Source of the DNA: Flavisolibacter sp.
Lineage (GTDB): Bacteria > Bacteroidota > Bacteroidia > Chitinophagales > Chitinophagaceae
NCBI GenBank assembly: GCA_025936195.1
Contig: JAICTW010000054.1
Coordinates: forward strand, 1 to 9,150
Length of the DNA stretch: 9,150 nucleotides
Direction of reading: 5' to 3'
The position numbers and the translations under genes were made by a program. The notes beneath the pieces were generated by a model. That model ran no database searches, had not been told where the DNA came from, and saw nothing but the letters and a program-made list of their open reading frames with translations. Below, piece after piece: positions 1-5,857 of the stretch (the first letter of the stretch is position 1; each line of letters opens with the position of its first letter).

Positions 1-538
1 CGGGCTGACTTGAAGTTTGAGTTATATCAACTCCGGCTATTCGTCCCTGTAATGCTTGTGTAACGTTAGAAGCCGGAACCTCACGTAGTGCATCTCCCTT
101 AATAGAAGCAACAGAGCCAGTCACCGCCTCTTTTCTTTGGGTACCGTAACCAATCACTACCACCTGCTCCATATCCGTGGAAGAAGTAGTAAGCGTGACA
201 TTGTGCGTCGTTTGTCCATTAATGGAAATCTCTTTTGTTGGATAACCAACAGACGAAATCACCAGGGTTCCATTTGAAGGGGCATTGATCTGAAACTCAC
301 CATTGCTGTTGGTTGTGGTTCCGTTAGTGGTACCCTTTACAACAACCGAAACATCGGCAATTGGCTGACTTTTTTCATTGGTGATCCGGCCCCTGACCGG
401 AACATTGTTTTGCGCCAGTGCTGGCAAAACAATAAGGGTTGTCATTAAAAAAAGCAGAGCAGTCTTTTTAAACTTCTCCAAAAGCAGGCTGCGAAAGGTT
501 GACGCCTGTGGTGAAATTTGCGTAACCGAAATTTTCAT
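1..538 (-). CDS. SusC-like TonB-dependent outer-membrane receptor, N-terminal part (partial at left edge)
   Basis: The first 179 codons are present, reading from an ATG at 538-536; the remainder lies before position 1. Proteins of this family form the outer-membrane barrel that imports oligosaccharides with a SusD-type lipoprotein, powered by TonB. Visible in order are a long basic N-terminus, a signal peptide with hydrophobic core at about residues 27-40 ending in LPALAQ (cleavage near 42/43), a CarboxypepD_reg-like beta domain at about 46-118 (VRGRITNEKSQPIADVSVVV, then the FQI and SVGYP segments), a TonB-box-like VVVIGYGTQRK at 126-136, and the plug start with VPASNVTQALQGRIAGV at 154-170. 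This is the classic SusC N-terminal layout. An upstream in-phase start was not found; a nearby ATG at about 585 on this strand is out of frame. No clear Shine-Dalgarno is present. Divergent placement from the LacI genes and glucuronidases suggests a glucuronoxylan oligosaccharide substrate (inference). A susD gene is expected just off the left edge. Confidence 0.95.
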   Translation of the reverse strand, partial: MKISVTQISPQASTFRSLLLEKFKKTALLFLMTTLIVLPALAQNNVPVRGRITNEKSQPIADVSVVVKGTTNGTTTNSNGEFQINAPSNGTLVISSVGYPTKEISINGQTTHNVTLTTSSTDMEQVVVIGYGTQRKEAVTGSVASIKGDALREVPASNVTQALQGRIAGVDITQTSSQP

Positions 539-600
539 AAATAGTGTTTTTAAATTCTTTACTTGTATTAATCCGGGTTTTCATTGAATAAGAATTTTTA

Positions 601-674
601 GTGCAGGTGTTTTCAATGACGAACTAATGTTATCAGGTTTTCCAGTTATTTAAAAATTGTGCAGGAGTTTTCAG
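601..674. repeat. Pair of 15-bp direct repeats upstream of the susC-like gene
   Basis: GTGCAGGTGTTTTCA at 601-615 recurs as GTGCAGGAGTTTTCA at 659-673, with one mismatch and 58 bp between starts. A looser relative, ATCAGGTTTTCCAG, sits between them near 632. The copies lie 63-135 bp upstream of the leftward susC-like start, where an activator or repressor would be expected to bind. Function is unknown; they could also be chance AT/GT-rich repeats. Confidence 0.5.
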
Positions 675-865
675 GTTGGATGGTAATTCAAATAAGAAGG
701 ATGTTATTGGCAAATAATTTTCTTCAGCACAAAAATGGCGATAAGAAAAAAGAAAATTATCTGAACAAGATTTCAGAAAATGCCTGAGATTATTTAGCAG
801 AGTTAAAGATGAAAGCAGCATAACCGTTAGTTTATTTTTCATCAAAGCAGTGTATCCTTTCCTCT

Positions 866-879
866 ATTCGATGTCGAAT
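866..879. promoter_or_regulatory. 14-bp inverted repeat, possible protein-binding site
   Basis: ATTCGA-TG-TCGAAT has two perfect 6-bp arms around a 2-bp centre, about 20 bp left of the first LacI-type operator. It does not match the LacI operator consensus. With a 2-bp loop it is unlikely to act as an RNA hairpin, so a dimeric DNA-binding protein is the more plausible reading. Confidence 0.3.
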
Positions 880-899
880 TTAGGGAGATTTTTGATTTG

Positions 900-913
900 T
901 GCAACCGATTACA
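900..913. promoter_or_regulatory. LacI-family operator, upstream site
   Basis: TGCAACCGATTACA matches the LacI/CcpA-class consensus TGNAANCGNTTNCA at all ten specified positions, including the central CG into which the hinge-helix leucine intercalates in this family. It lies 58 bp (centre to centre) upstream of the second site at 958-971 and just left of the predicted promoter of the first lacI gene. It is placed so that it could affect either divergent gene. Assignment to the two adjacent regulators is inferred from proximity and from their HTH sequences. Confidence 0.65.
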
Positions 914-914
914 T

Positions 915-934
915 AATTTTTTTTAAAAAAAATT
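915..934. repeat. Perfect A/T palindrome AA-T8-A8-TT
   Basis: Eight T residues are followed directly by eight A residues, flanked by AA and TT, giving a perfect 20-bp palindrome between the two LacI-type operators. A T-tract/A-tract junction with a TpA step has unusual stiffness and groove shape. It overlaps the expected -33 region of the predicted lacI promoter, so it may be a promoter-proximal structural element rather than a protein site. No mobile-element context is seen. Confidence 0.55.
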
Positions 935-939
935 TATTT

Positions 940-947
940 TAGCTTTA
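940..947 (+). promoter_or_regulatory. Possible Bacteroidota -7 promoter element of the first lacI gene
   Basis: TAGCTTTA differs from the Bacteroidota -7 consensus TAnnTTTG only in its last base. It would place transcription start near 954, giving a very short leader before the ATG at 971 and putting the operator at 958-971 immediately downstream of the start site. No clear TTTG -33 box is present; the T-tract of the palindrome occupies that position. Weak evidence from one degenerate motif. Confidence 0.3.
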
Positions 948-957
948 CTTATCAACA

Positions 958-971
958 TGTAAGCGATTGTA
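958..971. promoter_or_regulatory. LacI-family operator overlapping the first lacI start codon
   Basis: TGTAAGCGATTGTA matches the consensus TGNAANCGNTTNCA at nine of ten specified positions and keeps the central AANCGNTT core. Its last base is the A of the ATG at 971-973. A repressor bound here would block initiation or early elongation of the first lacI gene, which fits negative autoregulation. Its sequence is nearly the inverted form of the 900-913 site. Confidence 0.6.
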
Positions 972-2002
972 TGCAAAAGGGCAAAGAAGTCACCATTTAC
1001 GACATTGCTAAAAAACTCAACCTCTCTCCCGCCACGGTAAGCCGTGGTCTGCAAGACCATCCCGCCATCAGCAAAAAAACAAAGAAAAAAATCTTTGATA
1101 TGGTGGATGAAATGGGTTATCGTACCAATCATTTTGCACGAAACCTTCGCAAGCAGCAAACCAAAACCATTGGCGTTCTTGTTCACGAGTTGAACAGTAA
1201 TTTTATTACTTCCGTTCTGGCAGGAATTGAAAAAGTAACTACAGATGAGGGATACGATATTATTATTGCCCACTCTTCTGAAAGCTATGCAAAAGAAGCG
1301 GCCAACGCCAAGAACCTTTTTGATAAAAGAGTGGATGGATTGATCGCTTCTCTTTCGTTTGATACTACGGACCTGAAACATTTCAAGCCGTTCGTTGACA
1401 AAGAGGTACCTGTGCTCTTCTTTGACCGTGTGGAGCAGGATGGAAATAATACCGTTGTTATTATTGACAATGCCAAATGTGGTTACGTGGCTACACAACA
1501 TCTTATTGAACAAGGCTGCAAAAGAATTGTACATGTAACGTCAAGCCTTAAGCGAAACGTGTACTCGCAACGTTACCGGGGATACAGAGACGCACTTTTT
1601 GATAACGGAATTGAATTTGAAGAAAGCCTGCTGCTGGTAAATGACCTAAGTGAAAAAGCCGGCGTGGAAGCAGCAAAGAAAATTTTAAAAATGAAACCGC
1701 TGCCCGATGGCGCTTTCATCACAAATGATTTTGTGGCTGCCGTTTGCATGCGCACCTTAAAAGAACACGGCGTCTCCATTCCCGATGATATTGCCATTGT
1801 GGGTTTCAATAATGACTCGATTGGAAAATTGATCGAGCCTGCACTGACAACGATTAATTATCCGGGTGAGGACATGGGAGAAATTGCTGCCCGTAATTTG
1901 ATCAACCATTTAAAAGGCGTCAGCAGTATTCATCAAACTAATACCATTATTGTACGCTCTGATCTCATCATACGAAAATCATCACTAAAAAAGCCTGGGT
2001 AA
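971..2002 (+). CDS. LacI-family transcriptional regulator, first of a tandem pair
   Basis: This 343-residue protein has the full length and layout of a LacI/GalR repressor. The N-terminal helix-turn-helix is at residues 8-27 (TIYDIAKKL...SPATVSRGL), the hinge helix HFARNLR at 54-60 includes the leucine expected to insert at a central CG, and a periplasmic-binding-protein-like sugar-sensing and dimerisation domain runs from about 65 (KTIGVLV) to the end, with the typical PDDIAIVGFNND segment. Recognition-helix positions read P-A-R, close to the M-A-R of CcpA as remembered, which fits nearby sites of the TGNAANCGNTTNCA type. The ATG at 971 overlaps one such site. No Shine-Dalgarno is evident. 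The gene lies 25 bp before a paralogue of equal length, with which it is probably cotranscribed. The ligand is likely a xylan- or glucuronate-derived sugar, inferred from neighbours. Confidence 0.95.
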   Translation: MQKGKEVTIYDIAKKLNLSPATVSRGLQDHPAISKKTKKKIFDMVDEMGYRTNHFARNLRKQQTKTIGVLVHELNSNFITSVLAGIEKVTTDEGYDIIIAHSSESYAKEAANAKNLFDKRVDGLIASLSFDTTDLKHFKPFVDKEVPVLFFDRVEQDGNNTVVIIDNAKCGYVATQHLIEQGCKRIVHVTSSLKRNVYSQRYRGYRDALFDNGIEFEESLLLVNDLSEKAGVEAAKKILKMKPLPDGAFITNDFVAAVCMRTLKEHGVSIPDDIAIVGFNNDSIGKLIEPALTTINYPGEDMGEIAARNLINHLKGVSSIHQTNTIIVRSDLIIRKSSLKKPG

Positions 2003-2027
2003 TTAAGCAGGAGCAACCAAACTCATT

Positions 2028-3059
2028 ATGCAGAACGATAAAGAAGTCACCATTTACGATATTGCCAAAAAGCTGAAGATATCTCCCGCTACAGTAAGCC
2101 GCGGATTGAAAGACCATCCTGCCATTAGTAAAAAAACAAAGAAGAGGATCTTTGAACTTGCCGACAAAATCGGTTACCGCCAAAACCATTTTGCACGAAA
2201 TCTGCGCAATAAAAAAACAGATACAATTGGTGTGATCGTTGGAAAGCTGAACAGCCATTTTCAATCAGCCGTAATTTCAGGCATTGAACAGGTTGCCAAC
2301 AGTCATGGATATAATTTAATTATTAGCCAGTCGTCTGAACAATCCGCCAAAGAAGCTGCTAATGCGAAAACAATGTTTAACAATAGAATAGATGGATTGC
2401 TTGTTTCACTTGCTTACGATACAGATGGTCTCTCGCATTTTGATCCCTTTTTCAAAAAGAATATTCCTGTTATTTTTTTTGATCGCGTAAAGGAACATTC
2501 CAATAGCACTTGCATTTTAATTGATAATAGCCAGGCTGCTTATGAAGCAACAAAGCATTTGATTGAGCAAGGGTGCGAAAGAATTGTTCATATCACCGCA
2601 ATGCCAAGGCAAAACGTTTATGTTGATCGCTTAAAAGGATACAAAAAAGCGTTGGCTGAGCATAAAATAAAATTTAGGGAAGAAGATGTGATCATTGGTG
2701 ATCTTAGTCAGGAAGCCGGAGTAAGCGCTGCAGAACAAATTTTAACGATGAAACCTCTTCCCGACGGCGTGTTTGTTGCAAACGACAGCGCAGCAGCAGG
2801 GTGCATAATCGCTTTAAAAGAAAAAGGCATTCGCATTCCGGATGATATTGCTATTGTGGGATTCAATAACGATCCTATTTCAAAAGTGGTAGAACCTCAT
2901 CTTTCTACCATTAATTATAACGGATACGAAGTGGGGGCCGTAGCAGCCAGGCATTTGATAGATCATTTGAGCGGGGTTTCACCTATTCATAATACCAATA
3001 CCATTATCCTCCGGTCTGAATTGATCATCCGGAAATCATCGTTAAAAAAATCAAGTTAG
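2028..3059 (+). CDS. LacI-family transcriptional regulator, second of a tandem pair
   Basis: Also 343 residues, this protein aligns without gaps to the preceding regulator; a hand count gives 211 identical positions of 343 (about 61%). The first 60 residues are 80% identical, and the recognition helix (SPATVSRGL) and hinge (NHFARNLR) are the same, so both should recognise the same operators. Differences concentrate in the effector domain, for example around residues 191-235 (PRQNVYVDRLKGY and following), suggesting different ligands or different affinities. A possible Shine-Dalgarno AGGAG lies at 2009-2013, 14 bp before the ATG. The gene sits 25 bp after the first regulator and 15 bp before the GH67 gene, implying one transcript. 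It arose most simply by tandem duplication and is old enough for substantial divergence. A heterodimer of the two proteins is possible but unproven. Confidence 0.95.
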   Translation: MQNDKEVTIYDIAKKLKISPATVSRGLKDHPAISKKTKKRIFELADKIGYRQNHFARNLRNKKTDTIGVIVGKLNSHFQSAVISGIEQVANSHGYNLIISQSSEQSAKEAANAKTMFNNRIDGLLVSLAYDTDGLSHFDPFFKKNIPVIFFDRVKEHSNSTCILIDNSQAAYEATKHLIEQGCERIVHITAMPRQNVYVDRLKGYKKALAEHKIKFREEDVIIGDLSQEAGVSAAEQILTMKPLPDGVFVANDSAAAGCIIALKEKGIRIPDDIAIVGFNNDPISKVVEPHLSTINYNGYEVGAVAARHLIDHLSGVSPIHNTNTIILRSELIIRKSSLKKSS

Positions 3060-3074
3060 AATTCTCTTTGCTGT

Positions 3075-5258
3075 ATGAAAAAATGCTTTCTTCTTTTGAT
3101 CCTGTTTATGCAAGCGATTGCATTATTTGCTGAGGATGGCTACCGGCTTTGGCTTCGGTATGATAAAATTGATAACGCTGCATTGCTTCAGCAATACAGG
3201 AATCAGATCAGCTCTGTTCTTTTTGAAAACTCCTCACCTACCTTGAATGTTGCAAAAAAGGAATTACTCACAGGATTGCAGGGATTACTTGATAAAAAAA
3301 TTGTTGAAGCAAAAAACGGTGGCAATAGTTCTATTGTGATAAGTATTCAGTCTCATCTGGTAACGCCAAATTACAACGTGTTGGGGAATGAAGGCTTCTT
3401 CATCAGTTCCTCAGCTAAAAAAATCATCATCACTGCCAATACCGACATTGGGATTCTGTATGGAGTGTTTCATTTCTTACGATTACTTCAAACACATCAA
3501 GATGTTACTTCACTTTCCATCACCAGCATTCCCAAAATTCAAAACCGGATTTTAGACCACTGGGATAATTTAAACAGAACTGTTGAACGCGGCTTTGCGG
3601 GACTTTCAATATGGAACTGGCATGAATTACCTGATTACATTGATCAACGTTATATTGATTATGCAAGGGCCAATGCTTCCATCGGAATTAATGGAACGGT
3701 TTTAACCAACGTTAATGCAAATGCTTTAGTTCTTACCAAACAGTATTTAATAAAAGTAAAAGCACTGGCAGATGTTTTCCGTCCGTACGCCATCAAAGTT
3801 TATCTCACGGCCAAATTCAGTGCACCCATTGAAATTGGCGGATTGAAAACGGCTGATCCATTAGATACTTCGGTTCAAAACTGGTGGAAGAAAAAAGCAG
3901 ATGAAATCTATTCATACATCCCCGACTTCGGTGGATTTTTGGTGAAAGCAAATTCGGAAGGACAGCCCGGACCTCAAACTTACAACCGTTCGCATGTGGA
4001 TGGTGCCAATATGCTGGCCGATGCTGTAGCACCACATGGTGGCATTATCATGTGGCGTGCTTTTGTGTATGATGTTCGTGTTCAAAAAAGCAATGAAAAT
4101 TTTGATTCACTCAAAGTAAATAATGAAAGCGGCATTGCATCCGCCGATCGTTCCAAACAGGCGTACAATGAATTCAAACCTTTTGATGGACAATTCAGAA
4201 AAAATGTTTTGATACAGGTTAAAAATGGACCTATAGATTTTCAACCAAGAGAACCGTTCTCTCCACTGTTCGGAGCGATGCCAAATACACCATTGGCAAT
4301 GGAATTTCAGCTAACACAAGAATATCTTGGACAAGGAACGCATTTAGTTTATGAAGCTCCGTTGTTCAAAGAAGTTTTAGGCGCTGATACTTATGCCAAC
4401 GGAAAAGGATCAACGGTTGCCAAAGTGATTGATGGTTCTTTATTCAATTATTCCGTCACCGCAATGGCAGGCGTTTCCAATATTGGCAATGAACGCAATT
4501 GGACCAATCATCCGTTTGGTCAGGCCAATTGGTATGCTTTCGGAAGACTGGCCTGGGACCATGATCTTTCGTCATTGCAAATAGCCAACGAGTGGATAAG
4601 GCAAACTTTTTCGAACGACGCAATTGTTGTCAGCACGATAGAAAAAATAATGATGGCCTCCAGGGAAGCTGTGGTGAATTATATGACACCTCTTGGCTTA
4701 CATCACATCATGGCAACAGGACATCATTATGGTCCCGGACCATGGGTAGATAATTTAGGAAGAGCCGACTGGAACCCTGTTTATTATCATCGTGCCGACG
4801 CTTATGGAATTGGGTTCAACAGAACATCAACAGGCAGCAATGCCCTGGCGCAATACGCTCCGCAGGTGCAGGCCCAATGGAAAGATTCCAATACCTGCGA
4901 CGAAAAATTTTTATTGTGGTTCCATCATGTTTCCTGGTACCATAAAATAAAGGACGGAAAAATTTTGTGGAATGAACTCTGTACAAAATATCAGCAGGGT
5001 GTTGATACAGTAAGGTGGATGCAGCAGCAATGGAACAGCCTGAAAAATTTTATTGATGAAGAACGTTTCAAGCAGGTGAAAATGTTTTTAACGATACAGG
5101 AGAAAGATGCGGAATGGTGGAAGAATGCCTGCCTGCTATATTTCCAAACATTCTCCAAAATGCCAATACCTGCTAATGTTGAAAAACCGGATCACACATT
5201 AGAGTATTATAAAAGTTTGAGATTTCCGTATTCGCCGGGAATTGGAGGGAATATGTAA
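3075..5258 (+). CDS. Secreted alpha-glucuronidase, glycoside hydrolase family 67
   Basis: This 727-residue protein should release D-glucuronic acid or its 4-O-methyl ether from the terminal non-reducing xylose of xylo-oligosaccharides, by the inverting mechanism of GH67. A signal peptide occupies residues 1-19 (basic MKK, hydrophobic core, ALFA before ED), implying a periplasmic or membrane-side location. A GH67 N-terminal domain spans about 20-150. The (beta/alpha)8 catalytic domain starts at the family signature RILDHWDNLNRTVERGFAG (158-176), and a helical C-terminal domain runs from about 480. Candidate catalytic acid is E295 in KANSEGQPGP. The candidate base pair is D388 (NGPIDFQPREP) and E416 (QLTQEYLG), whose 28-residue spacing equals that remembered for characterised enzymes. 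A segment around 334-360 looks like an insertion of about 15-20 residues. The gene starts 15 bp after the second lacI stop, so it is probably cotranscribed, and it carries an exact LacI-type operator in its signal-peptide codons. Confidence 0.95.
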   Translation: MKKCFLLLILFMQAIALFAEDGYRLWLRYDKIDNAALLQQYRNQISSVLFENSSPTLNVAKKELLTGLQGLLDKKIVEAKNGGNSSIVISIQSHLVTPNYNVLGNEGFFISSSAKKIIITANTDIGILYGVFHFLRLLQTHQDVTSLSITSIPKIQNRILDHWDNLNRTVERGFAGLSIWNWHELPDYIDQRYIDYARANASIGINGTVLTNVNANALVLTKQYLIKVKALADVFRPYAIKVYLTAKFSAPIEIGGLKTADPLDTSVQNWWKKKADEIYSYIPDFGGFLVKANSEGQPGPQTYNRSHVDGANMLADAVAPHGGIIMWRAFVYDVRVQKSNENFDSLKVNNESGIASADRSKQAYNEFKPFDGQFRKNVLIQVKNGPIDFQPREPFSPLFGAMPNTPLAMEFQLTQEYLGQGTHLVYEAPLFKEVLGADTYANGKGSTVAKVIDGSLFNYSVTAMAGVSNIGNERNWTNHPFGQANWYAFGRLAWDHDLSSLQIANEWIRQTFSNDAIVVSTIEKIMMASREAVVNYMTPLGLHHIMATGHHYGPGPWVDNLGRADWNPVYYHRADAYGIGFNRTSTGSNALAQYAPQVQAQWKDSNTCDEKFLLWFHHVSWYHKIKDGKILWNELCTKYQQGVDTVRWMQQQWNSLKNFIDEERFKQVKMFLTIQEKDAEWWKNACLLYFQTFSKMPIPANVEKPDHTLEYYKSLRFPYSPGIGGNM
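3109..3122. promoter_or_regulatory. LacI-family operator inside the GH67 signal-peptide codons
   Basis: TGCAAGCGATTGCA matches TGNAANCGNTTNCA at all ten specified positions and is palindromic at 12 of 14 positions. It covers codons 12-16 (Met-Gln-Ala-Ile-Ala) of the GH67 gene, 34 bp past its start codon. It resembles the two sites upstream of the first lacI gene. A bound repressor could act as a roadblock or repress a promoter close to the GH67 start. The alternative is a coincidence of coding sequence. Confidence 0.5.
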
Positions 5259-5307
5259 AGCTCTCCCCTGTCCCCCTAAAAGGAAGACTTAGGTCGGAGA
5301 AGCTTTT
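5258..5307 (+). terminator. Possible Rho-independent terminator after the GH67 gene
   Basis: AAGCTCTCC at 5258-5266 pairs with GGAGAAGCTT at 5296-5305 with one bulged base. Inner CCCCCT and AAGGAAG segments can extend the structure. It is followed by a T-rich tract (TTTTCTTTCTTC). Placement directly at the GH67 stop supports a terminator role, but the loop is long and the T-tract is interrupted, so this is tentative. Confidence 0.4.
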
Positions 5308-5411
5308 CTTTCTTCTGCTTTTCTTAGAGCAGTTAGATTGTTTAGGTGAGTTTACTTTTTGTTTGAACAGTTCTTTAAAGTTAGTTGAATGATTATGTAC
5401 TTAGCTACGCT

Positions 5412-5440
5412 GGAGTTTATCCTGAGTTTATCGAAGGGTC
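5412..5440. repeat. REP-like repeat fragment with doubled GAGTTTATC
   Basis: GAGTTTATC occurs at 5413-5421 and again at 5424-5432, separated by CT and followed by GAAGGG. On the opposite strand this reads CCTTCGATAAACTCAGG, resembling the widespread intergenic repeat built on CTTCGACAAGCTCAGG. Assignment to that family is from memory and would need a genome-wide count. Confidence 0.45.
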
Positions 5441-5498
5441 ACTCACTTCAATGTTCTATAATTCTATTGAGCATTGTGTAAGTGTTCTACAATTGCCT

Positions 5499-5512
5499 TC
5501 GCTTTTAAGCGA
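5499..5512. repeat. Short hairpin TCGCTT-TT-AAGCGA
   Basis: Six-base perfect arms surround a two-base centre. It lies just before a longer hairpin with a similar core, suggesting that both belong to one composite intergenic repeat. No T-tract follows, so a terminator is unlikely. Confidence 0.5.
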
Positions 5513-5519
5513 TGGATAA

Positions 5520-5577
5520 TGAAAGCACTTTCTTAATTGGCTTTAGCCAAATTGAAAAAAGAAACATTGTGCTTTCA
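5520..5577. repeat. 58-bp imperfect long hairpin
   Basis: Nested complementarity runs the length of this segment. TGAAAGCAC (5520-5528) pairs with GTGCTTTCA (5569-5577), TTTCTT (5529-5534) with AAGAAA (5559-5564), and TTGGCT (5537-5542) with AGCCAA (5545-5550), with small bulges. The innermost TTGGCTTTAGCCAA resembles a core seen in Bacteroidota intergenic repeats. It could be a miniature non-autonomous element or a structured RNA segment. No flanking target duplication was recognised. Confidence 0.55.
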
Positions 5578-5585
5578 AGAACCTT

Positions 5586-5600
5586 CCCCTCCTGGAGGGG
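5586..5600. repeat. GC-rich palindrome CCCCTCC-T-GGAGGGG
   Basis: Seven-base arms flank a single T. The C/G-rich block stands out from the AT-rich surroundings and resembles the C-rich repeat fragments found after many Bacteroidota genes; related C-rich text follows the SDR gene near 6601-6631. It is not followed by a T-tract. Confidence 0.45.
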
Positions 5601-5793
5601 CGATGTTGAGAGTGACTGACCTATAAACGACCCGGGTGGGTTCTTCAATTGAAAGAATGATTGAAAACAGCAGTGAGCTTAGAAAATGATGATAAGAATT
5701 ACAGAAAGTACAAGAGTGCGACGCAAGAGAAGCAAAATAGTAGTAAAGAAGATTGGCCCATAAAACTCATTGATAAAGCCAGTCGAAAAAACC

Positions 5794-5811
5794 TAATTCG
5801 TGTAATTCGTG
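5794..5811. repeat. Tandem duplication of TAATTCGTG
   Basis: Two perfect adjacent copies of the 9-mer lie at 5794-5802 and 5803-5811, about 50 bp before the SDR start. It resembles an AATTCGTG-type intergenic repeat known from Bacteroidota genomes (recollection). Its position leaves open a role in the leader of the SDR gene. Confidence 0.5.
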
Positions 5812-5857
5812 TTATCATATTTAAAAGTTCACGTCATAGCCTATTAAAATTTGTTTA

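Larger units (their letters stand above)
539..970. other. Divergent intergenic regulatory region between susC-like gene and first lacI
   Basis: This 432-bp stretch separates two divergently transcribed genes. It holds a pair of 15-bp direct repeats (601 and 659), a 14-bp inverted repeat (866-879), an exact LacI-family operator match (900-913), a T8A8 palindrome (915-934) and a weak Bacteroidota-type -7 element (940-947). A second operator overlaps its right end. A 70-codon frame on the minus strand (633-845) crosses it but has no recognisable domain and is treated as non-coding. No exact TAnnTTTG element was found for the leftward gene. Confidence 0.8.
5259..5857. other. Gene-free, repeat-rich stretch between the GH67 and SDR genes
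   Basis: No convincing gene lies in these 599 bp. The stretch contains a terminator-like hairpin at its start, a double GAGTTTATC unit (5413-5432), a pair of near-identical 12-mers (5452-5463 and 5483-5494), two hairpins with TTTT or TT centres (5499-5512 and 5520-5577), a C4/G4 palindrome (5586-5600) and a tandem 9-bp repeat (5794-5811). Several resemble intergenic repeats widespread in Bacteroidota genomes. The only open frame, from a TTG at 5661 to 5858, is basic, lacks a domain and runs through the tandem repeat, so it is not called a gene. Confidence 0.75.

Noticed and set aside
378..587. 69-codon plus-strand frame opposite the SusC signal-peptide region
   Set aside because: It is antisense to a well-supported SusC N-terminus and has no domain.
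633..845. 70-codon minus-strand frame in the divergent intergenic region
   Set aside because: It has no recognisable domain, and its composition looks like translated AT-rich non-coding DNA. It has a hydrophobic N-terminus but nothing else supports it.
923..1534. 203-codon open frame on the minus strand across the first lacI gene
   Set aside because: It lies opposite a clear LacI coding sequence. A similar antisense frame (1968-2264) occurs opposite the matching part of the second lacI, as expected when paralogous DNA is read in the same wrong frame. No domain is recognisable.
3983..3996. Operator-like TACAACCGTTCGCA inside the GH67 gene
   Set aside because: It has two mismatches at specified positions and lies deep in conserved coding sequence, so chance is the simpler explanation.
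5413..5494. CRISPR-like array from the repeated GAGTTTATC and TGTTCTA(T/C)AATT units
   Set aside because: There are only two copies of each, the units are 9-12 bp long, and there are no regular spacers or cas genes.
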